Below, one piece after another: positions 6,764 through 15,216 of a DNA stretch of 33,268 nt. The DNA is from SIG565 sp045594065. GTDB taxonomy: Bacteria; Bacillota; Clostridia; Oscillospirales; Acutalibacteraceae. The notes below the pieces were generated by a model. It was not told where the DNA came from, made no database searches, and was given only the letters and a program-made list of their open reading frames with translations. Each line of letters opens with the position of its first letter. The first letter of the stretch is position 1. Location: contig JAZNXU010000026.1 in assembly GCA_045594065.1 (NCBI GenBank), forward strand, positions 1-33,268. The letters are read 5' to 3'. Made by a program: the position numbers and the translations under genes.

Positions 6764-6792
6764 ATTATAATTAATAAAGATGAATAAGGCAA
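6764..6792 (-). promoter_or_regulatory. candidate promoter of queA-tgt, overlapping that of asd
   Basis: On the minus strand -35 TTGCCT (6787-6792), a 17-base spacer and a perfect -10 TATAAT (6764-6769). Its -10 box lies just past that of the asd promoter, so the two polymerases would face each other and compete for the same DNA. Confidence 0.6.
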
Positions 6793-6821
6793 TACTTATT
6801 TTTCGAAAGGCAGTGTTTTCA

Positions 6822-7901
6822 ATGAAAAAATATAAAGTTGGTATTATAGGTGCCACAGGTATGGTGGGTCAGCGCTTTGTGCTGCTTAACTCGAATCACC
6901 CGTGGTTTGAAATTAGTTGTTTGGCGGCTTCCGCCCGCTCGGCAGGCAAATCCTACGAGGAGGCTGTAGGTACACGCTGGGCAATGACCGACCCGATGCC
7001 TGAGGCTGTAAAGAATATGCCTGTTTTCGACGCTACTGCAGATATGGAAAAAATTGCAGGAATGGTTGATTTCGTTTTCTGTGCAGTTGATATGAAAAAG
7101 GATGAAATTAAAGCCCTTGAAGAGGCATATGCAAAGCTTGAGTGCCCTGTTATTTCAAACAACAGCGCACACCGTGGCACACCCGATGTTCCGATGATTA
7201 TTCCTGAAATAAATGCCGACCATGCAAAGGTTATTATAGACCAACGCAAGCGACTCGGCACTAAAAAAGGCTTTATTGCTGTAAAATCCAACTGTTCACT
7301 CCAAAGCTATGTTCCCGCGCTCTATCCGCTTGACGGCTACGGCATAAAGCAGGGTCTTGTTTGTACATATCAGGCAATCTCGGGTGCGGGCAAAACCTTT
7401 GAGCGTTGGCCCGAAATGGTGGATAATGTTATCCCCTATATTGGCGGAGAGGAAGAAAAGTCCGAGCAAGAGCCGCTTAAAATTTGGGGTAAGGTTGAAA
7501 ATGGTGTTATCGTCAATTCCGAAACCCCCAAGCTTACCGCTCAGTGCTTAAGAGTTCCCGTATCAGACGGACATATGGCGGCAGTATTTGTAAGCTTCGA
7601 TAACAAGCCTACAAAAGAGGAAATTCTCGAAAAATGGCATAGCTTCTCGGGTCGTGCGCAGGAGTTAGATTTACCGAGCGCTCCCAAACAGTTCTTACAC
7701 TATTTCACTGAGGACAATATGCCGCAGACAAAGCTTAACCGTAACCTTGAAAACGGTATGGCAATATCTATCGGTAGACTTCGTGAAGACAGCCAATATG
7801 ACTACAAATTTGTTTGCCTTTCACACAACACTCTTCGCGGAGCTGCAGGCGGCGCCGTACTTTTAGCCGAGTTGCTTTGTGCTGAGGGTTATATTTACTA
7901 A
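6822..7901 (+). CDS. asd: aspartate-semialdehyde dehydrogenase
   Basis: The enzyme reduces aspartyl phosphate to aspartate semialdehyde with NADPH, the branch point to lysine/diaminopimelate, threonine and methionine. The 359-residue protein begins with the nucleotide-binding loop GIIGATGMVGQRF and has the catalytic cysteine Cys158 in KSNCSLQ; the DGHMAAVFV segment probably holds the catalytic histidine. The sequence style (SNCSLQ, length) fits the archaeal/fungal-like branch of the family and not the E. coli type. ATG at 6822 lies about 11 bases after GAAAGG; an earlier in-frame ATG adds 14 unconserved residues. It heads a three-gene operon with dapA and dapB. Confidence 0.96.
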   Translation: MKKYKVGIIGATGMVGQRFVLLNSNHPWFEISCLAASARSAGKSYEEAVGTRWAMTDPMPEAVKNMPVFDATADMEKIAGMVDFVFCAVDMKKDEIKALEEAYAKLECPVISNNSAHRGTPDVPMIIPEINADHAKVIIDQRKRLGTKKGFIAVKSNCSLQSYVPALYPLDGYGIKQGLVCTYQAISGAGKTFERWPEMVDNVIPYIGGEEEKSEQEPLKIWGKVENGVIVNSETPKLTAQCLRVPVSDGHMAAVFVSFDNKPTKEEILEKWHSFSGRAQELDLPSAPKQFLHYFTEDNMPQTKLNRNLENGMAISIGRLREDSQYDYKFVCLSHNTLRGAAGGAVLLAELLCAEGYIY

Positions 7902-7920
7902 TTTTTGAGGGGTTATTCTT

Positions 7921-8811
7921 ATGAAAAAGACTATTTTCACAGGCGCGGCTACAGCGCTTGTAACACCTATGAACGCTGACACCACCGTTAACTATGATAT
8001 GTTAAAAGCTCTTGTTAATGAGCAGATTGAAGCAGGCATTGATGCTCTTGTTATCTGCGGTACAACAGGTGAAAAATCAACTCTTAGTTATAAAGAACAT
8101 GTAAAGGTTATTGAGGAAGCTATAAAGACTGCAGACGGCAGAGTACCGATTATAGCGGGTGCCGGCAGTAACGATACAGTTTACTCGGTAGGTCTCTGCA
8201 AAGAGGCTATATCGCTTGGCGCAGATGCTCTTTTATCGGTTACACCCTATTATAACAAGGCGTCGCAAGCAGGTCTTATCGCGCATTACAACTATATTGC
8301 CGACCGTATTGATAAGCCGCTTATTGTTTATAATGTACCCTCCCGTACTGGTGTGAACATTCAGCCCGAAACCTATTTAGAGCTTTCAAAGCACGAAAAC
8401 ATTGTGGCTATTAAAGAGGCTAACGGCGATATTTCAAGCGTTGCAAAAACAAAGCAGTTGGTTGGCGATGCACTTGATATATATTCCGGTAACGATGACC
8501 AGATTATTCCTATGATGTCACTCGGCGGCAAGGGCGTTATTTCGGTGCTTTCGAATGTTATCCCAAAAGAAACACACGATATGTGTATGGCTTATTTAAA
8601 GGGTGACACTAAAACTGCTATGGAAATGCAGTTAAAATACATTCCCTTTATTAACGCGCTTTTCAGCGATGTTAACCCCATTCCTGTTAAAGAAGCGATG
8701 AACATAATGGGTAAAAACATCGGCCCTGTTCGCCTACCGCTTGTTCCCATGAACGACAGTAAGCGTGAGGCTATGAAGCAAATTATGACAGGGCTTGGAT
8801 TAATTAAATAA
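7921..8811 (+). CDS. dapA: 4-hydroxy-tetrahydrodipicolinate synthase
   Basis: A 296-residue TIM-barrel lyase that condenses pyruvate with aspartate semialdehyde, the first committed step to diaminopimelate. Family marks are the GTTGEKSTLSYKEH loop, the VTPYYNKASQAGL segment, the active tyrosine in IVYNVPSRTG and the Schiff-base lysine in VAIKEANGD. ATG at 7921 follows AGGGG at eight bases. It lies 19 bases after asd, whose product is its substrate, and 13 bases before dapB, which takes its product. Confidence 0.97.
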   Translation: MKKTIFTGAATALVTPMNADTTVNYDMLKALVNEQIEAGIDALVICGTTGEKSTLSYKEHVKVIEEAIKTADGRVPIIAGAGSNDTVYSVGLCKEAISLGADALLSVTPYYNKASQAGLIAHYNYIADRIDKPLIVYNVPSRTGVNIQPETYLELSKHENIVAIKEANGDISSVAKTKQLVGDALDIYSGNDDQIIPMMSLGGKGVISVLSNVIPKETHDMCMAYLKGDTKTAMEMQLKYIPFINALFSDVNPIPVKEAMNIMGKNIGPVRLPLVPMNDSKREAMKQIMTGLGLIK

Positions 8812-8824
8812 GAGGTACAAACTG

Positions 8825-9577
8825 ATGTTAAAAATAATACTCAGCGGTTGCTGCGGTAAAATGGGCAGGGTTATAGACTCGATAATTGCAGAGGATGAAA
8901 ACTGCGAAATTATTGCGGGTGTTGACCCATACGGCGAAAAGTACAGCACATTCCCTGTTTACCCCGATTTTTCAGACCTACCGAACGCCGATGTTATAAT
9001 TGACTTTTCTAATCCCGCGGCTCTTGATGCGCTTATTACATACGCCGCAAAAACCAAGACCCCTATAGTTATTGCAACAACGGGATATAACGAGCAGGAA
9101 ACCGAAAAAATTAAAGCGGCGGCAGGAATTATACCTATATTCTTTACCTTTAATTTATCACTAGGGGTTAACCTACTTGTTTCTCTTGCTAAAAAGGCTA
9201 CCGCGTTTTTGGGTAATGATTTCGATATTGAAATTGTGGAAAAACACCATAATCAAAAAATCGATGCACCCTCTGGCACAGCGATAATGCTTGCAAATGC
9301 CGTTAATGAAACGCTTGAGAATAAAATGATTTACGAATATGACCGCCACTCTAAAAGGCAAAAAAGAAGCAAGACTGAAATCGGGATTCACTCTGTTCGC
9401 GGCGGAACAATTGTTGGCGAACACGAGGTTATTTTTGCAGGCAATCAAGAGGTTGTAACGCTAAAGCACGAGGCGTTTTCAAAAACTGTTTTTGCCAACG
9501 GCTCGGTAACAGCAGCTAAGTTCTTAGCCGGCAAAGCACCAAGACTTTACAATATGAATGATGTTTTAGATTTCTAA
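8825..9577 (+). CDS. dapB: 4-hydroxy-tetrahydrodipicolinate reductase
   Basis: A 250-residue NAD(P)H-dependent reductase that acts on the product of DapA. It has the N-terminal nucleotide-binding loop ILSGCCGKMGR, the acidic strand end AGVDPYG, and the family signature EKHHNQKIDAPSGTA that carries the catalytic histidine and lysine. Length is normal. The start follows AGAGGT at eight bases. Last gene of the asd-dapA-dapB operon; a strong terminator begins three bases after its stop. Confidence 0.97.
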   Translation: MLKIILSGCCGKMGRVIDSIIAEDENCEIIAGVDPYGEKYSTFPVYPDFSDLPNADVIIDFSNPAALDALITYAAKTKTPIVIATTGYNEQETEKIKAAAGIIPIFFTFNLSLGVNLLVSLAKKATAFLGNDFDIEIVEKHHNQKIDAPSGTAIMLANAVNETLENKMIYEYDRHSKRQKRSKTEIGIHSVRGGTIVGEHEVIFAGNQEVVTLKHEAFSKTVFANGSVTAAKFLAGKAPRLYNMNDVLDF

Positions 9578-9579
9578 AT

Positions 9580-9611
9580 AAAAACTCGCAAACTATTGTT
9601 TGCGAGTTTTT
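9580..9611. terminator. bidirectional terminator between dapB and the GNAT-like gene
   Basis: A 14-bp stem (9580-9593 with 9598-9611), including ACTCGCAAAC, closes a TATT loop with an A-run on one side and a T-run on the other. It lies between the convergent ends of dapB and the GNAT-like gene and can serve both. Confidence 0.9.
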
Positions 9612-9612
9612 A

Positions 9613-10785
9613 TTATATATTTTTGATATAGCATCTTCTGCGCTTATGGAGTTCCTTATCGAAAGTTTTCCACTGGGCGAGAATTTTAGCATTTGTTTCT
9701 AGCTGAGGTCCTGTTTCGGCATAGGTTATACCGTTTTTAGTTGCATTTTGTATAAGGTGGTCAAGCACTACCGCATTAAGACCAGAGCCCTGAAGCTCGG
9801 GGCGAACGGCAATTAAGAACATATCAAGTGCATTGTTCTTGCTGAAAGCTTTTAGCACTCCTACCCAACCGAACGGGAAAAGTCTGCCGTTTGATTTCTT
9901 TATTGCGGCAGCAATAGACGGTGCGCTGATTCCGAGTGCTACAATATCCTCGTTTTCATCTAAAATGAAACAGCAGAATTTCGGGTTAAGAAGCGGTATA
10001 AACTTATTTGCGTATTTCTTAATTTGACCGTCGTTAAACTCAACAACTCCGTAAAGCGGAGCGTAAGCCTCGTTAAGAAGCTTAAACGCCTTATTTATAT
10101 AGGGCTTAAAGCCGAATCTTGTCTTTACAACGGCTTTATGATATTTACCTCTTGCTAAAATGCGCTCGGAAATTCGGTGCATTTTTGCCGCAACGGCGCT
10201 ATCCTTTTCGGGGGCATAAATTTTATACTCTACCCAATCAACATCCTTTGCATAGCCGAGTTTTTCAAGGTGCTCATTATAATACGGGAAGTTATAATAT
10301 GTAATAAACATATTGCGCTTATCAAAGCCGTCAACAAGCATTCCCTCTCTGTCCATATCACTAAAGCCGAGCGGACCGTGAACTTGGTCACAGTTTTTCT
10401 CCTTTGCCCAAGCTTCAACCGCCGCAAACAGTGCTGAAGACACCTCAATATCGTCTATAAAATCTACCTGAGAAAAGCGCATACGGTGAGTATTCCATTT
10501 CTCATTTGCCTTATGGCTTAAAATTGCGCCTATTCTGCCTACAATTTCGCCATCACGGTAAGCTAAAAAGGTTTTGCCCTCGCAATACTCAAATGCGGGG
10601 TTTTTATCTTTATCCCAATCCTCTAAGTCGTCACCGTAAAATGCGGGAACAAACTGCTCTACATCACGGTAAAGCTTATTCGGAAAATCAACGAATTCAC
10701 GCAGCTCAGATTTTGTGGTAACCTCTTTCACCACAACTGTGCTAATCTTTTCTTTGGTCATTTCTCTTTCCATTACTGTACTCAT
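9613..10785 (-). CDS. GNAT-like acyltransferase superfamily protein of unknown substrate
   Basis: The 390-residue protein looks like a double GNAT-type fold. An N-terminal half holds TFLAYRDGEIVGRIGAI, typical of acetyl-CoA-binding strands, and a middle segment VHGPLGFSDMDREGMLVDGFD that recurs in uncharacterised gut-bacterial proteins. The C-terminal half holds FLIAVRPELQGSGLNAVVLDHL, close to the pyrophosphate loop of N-acetyltransferases, and TYAETGPQLETNAKI. ATG at 10785 follows GGGGAG, which overlaps the end of the radical SAM gene; the stop-to-start gap is five bases. It is the last gene of the typA operon. No substrate can be inferred. Confidence 0.7.
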   Translation of the reverse strand: MSTVMEREMTKEKISTVVVKEVTTKSELREFVDFPNKLYRDVEQFVPAFYGDDLEDWDKDKNPAFEYCEGKTFLAYRDGEIVGRIGAILSHKANEKWNTHRMRFSQVDFIDDIEVSSALFAAVEAWAKEKNCDQVHGPLGFSDMDREGMLVDGFDKRNMFITYYNFPYYNEHLEKLGYAKDVDWVEYKIYAPEKDSAVAAKMHRISERILARGKYHKAVVKTRFGFKPYINKAFKLLNEAYAPLYGVVEFNDGQIKKYANKFIPLLNPKFCCFILDENEDIVALGISAPSIAAAIKKSNGRLFPFGWVGVLKAFSKNNALDMFLIAVRPELQGSGLNAVVLDHLIQNATKNGITYAETGPQLETNAKILAQWKTFDKELHKRRRCYIKNI

Positions 10786-10790
10786 ATTTT

Positions 10791-11666
10791 TCACTCCCCT
10801 AAATTGAAAGTTGGTATATATTCTTTTTTGGCACTTAGCCTATCTTGAATATACACATTTTCTGTATTCTTACTGCACACATAATCTAAAACCTTATCAT
10901 ACTCGCGGCGGGTTATTCGGCGGTTAATCTCCGAATACTGCTCTGCCTTTCCGCACGGCAGATACTGTGCCATAAGGCTTAGGTGAGCGTTTGGCACATT
11001 CGCCGCGACCCAATCGATAACCTTTAGCGCCTCATTAGTGTTCTGCGGCAAAACCAAATGGCGGACTATAACACCGCTTTGCATAATGCCGTCTTCATTA
11101 AAAATCGGTTTCCCTTTTAATTTATATGCAGTTTTTATGGCATTAGAAGCATATTGGAAATAGTCTTTAACGCCTGAATATCTTAATGATTTTTCACTTG
11201 ACACATACTTTAAATCAAGCAAATATATATCGAAAATATCCTCTTTTATAACGCTTTCCAAATCATATCCACCCGAATTATATACAAGCGGTATGGTTGG
11301 CTTATAAATATCCAATGCCGCGCGTATAGCCCATATATAATGTGTAGGATTTACAAAATTTATATTGTGCGCTCCCCTATTTTCAAGCTCGCGCATAATC
11401 TCTGCTAAATCCTCAATGGATTTAAGCTCTCCGCCACCTAAATGGCTTATATCATAATTTTGACAATAGACACATCTAAGGCTGCAACCGCTAAAAAACA
11501 CCGTTCCCGAGCCATTTTTACCGCTAATGCATGGCTCCTCCCAAAAATGCAGGTCTGCCCTTGCGATTTTAGGAAGCAACGGCATTTGGCAGAAACCTCC
11601 GATATTCTCTTTCTCAGTTCGTATAGCTGAGCACTGCCTTGGGCAATCGTTACACAGGTACTTCAT
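10791..11666 (-). CDS. PflA/PflX-like radical SAM protein (COG1313)
   Basis: A 291-residue radical SAM enzyme. The cluster motif is CSLRCVYC (Cys61, Cys65, Cys68). Before it lies a cysteine-rich N-terminus (Cys5, Cys8, Cys12, Cys26), the usual head of the COG1313 group related to pyruvate formate-lyase activase. The segment GGYDLESVIKEDIFDIYLLDLKY is also typical. The reaction of this group is unknown. The gene overlaps the exonuclease gene by 17 bases and is closely followed by the GNAT-like gene, which suggests that the three are made together. No pyruvate formate-lyase is encoded in this window. Confidence 0.85.
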   Translation of the reverse strand: MKYLCNDCPRQCSAIRTEKENIGGFCQMPLLPKIARADLHFWEEPCISGKNGSGTVFFSGCSLRCVYCQNYDISHLGGGELKSIEDLAEIMRELENRGAHNINFVNPTHYIWAIRAALDIYKPTIPLVYNSGGYDLESVIKEDIFDIYLLDLKYVSSEKSLRYSGVKDYFQYASNAIKTAYKLKGKPIFNEDGIMQSGVIVRHLVLPQNTNEALKVIDWVAANVPNAHLSLMAQYLPCGKAEQYSEINRRITRREYDKVLDYVCSKNTENVYIQDRLSAKKEYIPTFNLGE

Positions 11667-12525
11667 TTTTCTCTGCCACTTTCGGTTTGCGCAAAATTCG
11701 GCGGGTTACGCGAACTTCTGAATAGGTCTTTTTAAACATCAGCCTGCCGATAAATTTTTCATTGCAGCTTTCGCAGAAAAATTCCGAGGTAAACCAATGG
11801 TTACGGTAGCTCCACTTTTTGCGCCGCTCAGCCTTTTCGCCGCAAATATCACAATAAAAATCAAGCTGAGCCTTATCAACATTCTTATCATTAAGATTGC
11901 TGATGTAATAATTTTTAAAGGCAAGGCGCGCAAAAAACTCGGGGTTTTCGGCATCCTTAATATGCTTTTGAAACTCTTCGGGACTATAAGTCTTTTTTAA
12001 GAGCGCCGCCGTTACAAGGCTATCGTCAACAGCAGTATGTAAATCGAAATTATCTACCGAAATACCAAAATGCTCAGCGGCGTCAGCAAGGGAAATTTGA
12101 TTCTTGCTGCCCTCTCCCTCGCGATGCATTTGCGATTGCACATATTTCTGCAAATCTACATAACGCTGAAATTTCAGTATCTTCCCACCTGAAAAAAGCC
12201 TTGCATTCTCAACAATAACATATAAGTCGGAATTACTCCATGTGATAGATACGGTATCGTCGCCTATCCAATCATTATAACGGTCAACAGCCTCAGCAAA
12301 AGGAATACCCTGTTTCATATCATCGGTAGTAATACCCGTAAGCTCGGTAAAGCGCTTGCTTAGCTTTTTAGAAAGGCAGGACTTAACCAAAATTTCAAGG
12401 CGATCAATAACATTAAAAGCGCTATCAAGCTTTACGGCACCTATCTGTATTATCTGATTTGCAAAGTCGTTTTTCTTATGGCAATATGCGTTATCCCACT
12501 CTAAATCAAGAATAATATAATTCAT
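11650..12525 (-). CDS. DEDDh 3'-5' exonuclease with C-terminal zinc-ribbon
   Basis: The 291-residue protein starts with the Exo I motif (Asp7 and Glu9 in LDLEW), has ELTGIT, an Exo II aspartate near WSNSD, and Exo III in HTAVDDSLVTAALL, the pattern of DnaQ-like DEDDh nucleases. After about residue 220 comes an extension with two CxxC pairs (CDICGEK and CESCNEK) separated by a basic aromatic stretch, which is probably a zinc ribbon, and a strongly basic tail. KapD-like nucleases are related. Its ATG overlaps the typA stop (TAATG). It may trim RNA or single-stranded DNA; the target is unknown. Confidence 0.85.
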   Translation of the reverse strand: MNYIILDLEWDNAYCHKKNDFANQIIQIGAVKLDSAFNVIDRLEILVKSCLSKKLSKRFTELTGITTDDMKQGIPFAEAVDRYNDWIGDDTVSITWSNSDLYVIVENARLFSGGKILKFQRYVDLQKYVQSQMHREGEGSKNQISLADAAEHFGISVDNFDLHTAVDDSLVTAALLKKTYSPEEFQKHIKDAENPEFFARLAFKNYYISNLNDKNVDKAQLDFYCDICGEKAERRKKWSYRNHWFTSEFFCESCNEKFIGRLMFKKTYSEVRVTRRILRKPKVAEKNEVPV

Positions 12526-14354
12526 TACTTATTTTTAGACTCATATTTCATACGAGCTTCCTTATTAAGTATTTTCTTGCGAAGTCTTATGTTGTTTGGG
12601 GTTACTTCAACGAGCTCATCGCCCTTAATAAACTCTAACGATTGCTCTAGGCTTAATACCGAGTGAGGTGTCAGTCTAAGAGCATCATCACTGCCCGAAG
12701 CGCGGGTATTGGTCATCTGCTTTTTCTTGCAAACATTACATACAATATCCTCATTTTTCGGGTTTTCGCCTACAATCATACCCTCATAAACGGGAGTACC
12801 GGGACCGATGAAAAGACGACCTCTGCTTTGGGTATTGAAAAGTCCGTAGCCTGTAGCCTCGCCATCCTCATGAACAACAATTGAACCCGTTGTACGGGAT
12901 TCAATGTCACCCTTATATTGCTCATAGCTTGAGAAAATATGATTCATTATTCCGTTACCGTTGGTGTCGGTTAAAAACTGTGAACGGTAGCCGAGAAGGC
13001 CGCGGGCGGGTATGAGAAACTCGAGATGAGATGAGCCACCCTCGCGAACACCCATATTTTTAAGCTCTGCCTTGCGGGTACCAAGGCGCTCCATAACGGC
13101 GCCAACATATTCCTCAGGCACCTCTATCATAAGAAGCTCAATTGGCTCAAGCAAAGTACCGTCGGGTGCTTTTTTGTAAATAACCGCGGGTGGTGACACC
13201 TGAAATTCATATCCCTGACGGCGCATAGTTTCAATTAAAATTGATAAGTGAAGCTCACCTCTTCCCGAAACCTTAAAAGTATCAGCAGAATCGGTTTCCT
13301 CAACACGAAGACTTACATTAGTTTCTACTTCTTTGAAAAGGCGCTCGCGAAGATTTCGCGAGGTTACAAACTTACCGTCCTTACCTGCAAAGGGTGAGTT
13401 ATTAACCATAAAGTTCATAGAGAGTGTAGGCTCATCAATTTTAACAAACGGCAATGGGTCAATGCAGTCTACAGCACAAGCAGTTTCGCCTATGTTAAGT
13501 TCAGAAATACCTGCAACCTGAACAAGGTCACCTACGGTAGCGGTTTCACACTCAACACGTTTTAAACCATTTATCTGAAATAACTTTACGATTTTAACAT
13601 TACTGTGGGTGCCGTCTCTGCGACAAAGAGCAACACTCTGCCCCACCTTAACTGTACCGCGCTCAACACGACCTACGCCTATTCTACCTAAATAATCGTC
13701 ATATTCAATATTGGAGAAAAGAATTTGCAACGGCGCCTCAAGATCACCCTTAGGTGGCTCAATTTCATTCACAATAACCTCGAAAAGAGGCTCTAAATTC
13801 TCACTTAATTTATCGGGGTTTAGCGAAGCATAGCCATCTCTACCAGATGCAAAAACAACGGGATATTCAATTTGGCTCTCATCAGCACCAAGTTCGATAA
13901 ACAAATCAAGCACCTCATCGACAACCTCGTGCGGGCGAGCCATTGGTCTATCAACCTTATTTACTACAACTATTGCCTTTTTACCGAGGTTTAGTGCCTT
14001 TTTAAGCACGAAGCGGGTTTGCGGCATACAGCCCTCAAACGCATCAACAAGCAGTAAAACACCGTCTACCATCATTAAAATTCGTTCAACCTCGCCACCA
14101 AAATCGGCGTGCCCGGGGGTATCAACAATATTGATTTTAGTATCCTTATAATAAACACTTGTGGTTTTAGAAAGTATTGTAATGCCGCGCTCCCGCTCTA
14201 AGTCATTAGAGTCCATAACACGGTCATTAACCTGTTCGTTAGTACGAAAGGTACCGCTCTGCTTTAAAAGCTGGTCAACAAGCGTAGTTTTACCGTGGTC
14301 AACATGAGCAATAATTGCAATATTTCTTAAATTCTCTCTTTTAATTTCCGCCAT
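12525..14354 (-). CDS. typA: ribosome-associated GTPase TypA/BipA
   Basis: A 609-residue translational GTPase related to EF-G, active in ribosome assembly and stress adaptation. GTP-binding motifs are in order: AHVDHGKTT (G1), RGITI (G2), DTPGHADF (G3) and NKVDRP (G4). Later come the elongation-factor domain II, the EF-G-like RGELHLSILIETMRRQGYEFQVSPPAVIYK and the TypA C-terminal domain with ARGLLGYRSQFLT. ATG at 14354 has AAAGG about ten bases upstream; the longer in-frame start would add 23 residues that overlap the promoter. A perfect consensus promoter precedes it, and three genes follow with overlaps. Confidence 0.97.
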   Translation of the reverse strand: MAEIKRENLRNIAIIAHVDHGKTTLVDQLLKQSGTFRTNEQVNDRVMDSNDLERERGITILSKTTSVYYKDTKINIVDTPGHADFGGEVERILMMVDGVLLLVDAFEGCMPQTRFVLKKALNLGKKAIVVVNKVDRPMARPHEVVDEVLDLFIELGADESQIEYPVVFASGRDGYASLNPDKLSENLEPLFEVIVNEIEPPKGDLEAPLQILFSNIEYDDYLGRIGVGRVERGTVKVGQSVALCRRDGTHSNVKIVKLFQINGLKRVECETATVGDLVQVAGISELNIGETACAVDCIDPLPFVKIDEPTLSMNFMVNNSPFAGKDGKFVTSRNLRERLFKEVETNVSLRVEETDSADTFKVSGRGELHLSILIETMRRQGYEFQVSPPAVIYKKAPDGTLLEPIELLMIEVPEEYVGAVMERLGTRKAELKNMGVREGGSSHLEFLIPARGLLGYRSQFLTDTNGNGIMNHIFSSYEQYKGDIESRTTGSIVVHEDGEATGYGLFNTQSRGRLFIGPGTPVYEGMIVGENPKNEDIVCNVCKKKQMTNTRASGSDDALRLTPHSVLSLEQSLEFIKGDELVEVTPNNIRLRKKILNKEARMKYESKNK

Positions 14355-14391
14355 AGAACAACGACCTTTAAATAATGATTTTAACTTAATT

Positions 14392-14420
14392 ATTATACCT
14401 TTTTTTCTGTGTATTGTCAA
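14392..14420 (-). promoter_or_regulatory. perfect consensus sigma-A promoter of the typA operon
   Basis: On the minus strand TTGACA (14415-14420), exactly 17 bases, then TATAAT (14392-14397). This is the best promoter in the window, so strong constitutive transcription of typA and the three genes after it is expected. Confidence 0.9.
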
Positions 14421-14464
14421 CAAGTGACATAATTCGACAATTGATTTAGCGAAATCTTATATAC

Positions 14465-14500
14465 AAAAAAGCGCGTTGTGTTTCCACAACGCGTTTTTTA
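14465..14500 (-). terminator. secG terminator
   Basis: A 9-bp stem CGCGTTGTG (14472-14480) with its complement (14485-14493) closes a 4-base loop. On the minus strand it runs into CTTTTTT. It lies between the secG stop and the typA promoter. Confidence 0.9.
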
Positions 14501-14512
14501 CTCTAATATTAA

Positions 14513-14761
14513 TTAGCCTGCGAAAGCCACTACATTGGCGGCTAATGCTAAAACGAAGAATACAATTGCGATAACCTTTGTCCAACGAGCTAAGAAAGAT
14601 TCAAAATCTCTTGCCTTATTTCTGGAAAGGAAAGTATCTGCACCGCCGGAAATAGCGCCGTTTATACCGCTTCTGTGACCCGGCTGTAAAATAACAACGC
14701 CAATTACTACAAGAGAAACTAAAATAATTACTGCGCCGATGATATATTCAATAGCTGACAT
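14513..14761 (-). CDS. secG: preprotein translocase subunit SecG
   Basis: An 82-residue protein with two membrane helices (about residues 5-26 and 62-81) joined by the SecG hallmark loop ILQPGHRSGINGAISGGADTFL. SecG assists SecYE in protein export. ATG at 14761 follows GGAGGTG. It stands alone, with its own promoter at 14798-14826 and a strong terminator. Confidence 0.95.
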   Translation of the reverse strand: MSAIEYIIGAVIILVSLVVIGVVILQPGHRSGINGAISGGADTFLSRNKARDFESFLARWTKVIAIVFFVLALAANVVAFAG

Positions 14762-14797
14762 TTAGAGCACCTCCGAATAAATTTAGTGAACAGTAAC

Positions 14798-14826
14798 ATA
14801 TTACCACAAAGGAAATCATTTTGCAA
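14798..14826 (-). promoter_or_regulatory. sigma-A promoter of secG
   Basis: On the minus strand -35 TTGCAA (14821-14826), a 17-base spacer and -10 TAATAT (14798-14803), a few bases before the stop of the preceding gene is left behind. Confidence 0.75.
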
Positions 14827-14829
14827 GGA

Positions 14830-15213
14830 TTATTTATTATTTTTTTTACAATTACACGCACTTTCGTGTAGCTTTTCTATTTTTAGGCTCTTTTCTTCCC
14901 TATTTTTTATAAAATCAAGAGTACAAAGTAGGTCTAAAGGAGCAGTATCGGAATAATACGCTTCTGAAATCCCTCTATAATCCGCAATATGCAGGGCTGA
15001 ACGTAGAATACCGTCAGCAAGCATAATATCATTTACAGGCTCAAGTGCAGTAATCACTATTTTTTCAGTATCAATATCGAAAAGGCAGCAACCTAGCACA
15101 TCATCCCCTGCACGAGCCACGGTGGCACCCGAGTTAACATTCAGCGGCATATGGTACTGATTATATATTGCCTCCAACTCCTCGGCATTATTAACAGGTA
15201 AAACAGTTATCAT
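14830..15213 (-). CDS. small GNAT-like protein of unknown function
   Basis: A 127-residue protein. The strand-turn VLGCCLFDIDTEKIVITALEPVNDIMLADGILRSALHIADYRGI resembles the central core of a reduced GNAT fold, with a helix after the strand pair but without a clear acetyl-CoA pyrophosphate loop. The C-terminus (ESACNCKKNNK) is short, basic and holds two cysteines. ATG at 15213 follows AGAGGT, and the gene begins three bases after the pseudouridine synthase stop, so it is the last member of the site-2 protease/scpAB/dacF operon. Activity is uncertain. Confidence 0.6.
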   Translation of the reverse strand: MITVLPVNNAEELEAIYNQYHMPLNVNSGATVARAGDDVLGCCLFDIDTEKIVITALEPVNDIMLADGILRSALHIADYRGISEAYYSDTAPLDLLCTLDFIKNREEKSLKIEKLHESACNCKKNNK

Positions 15214-15216
15214 ACT

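Noticed and set aside
6759..6821. Lysine riboswitch before asd
   Set aside because: The leader is under 60 bases and lacks any long pairing; a lysine riboswitch needs about three times this length.
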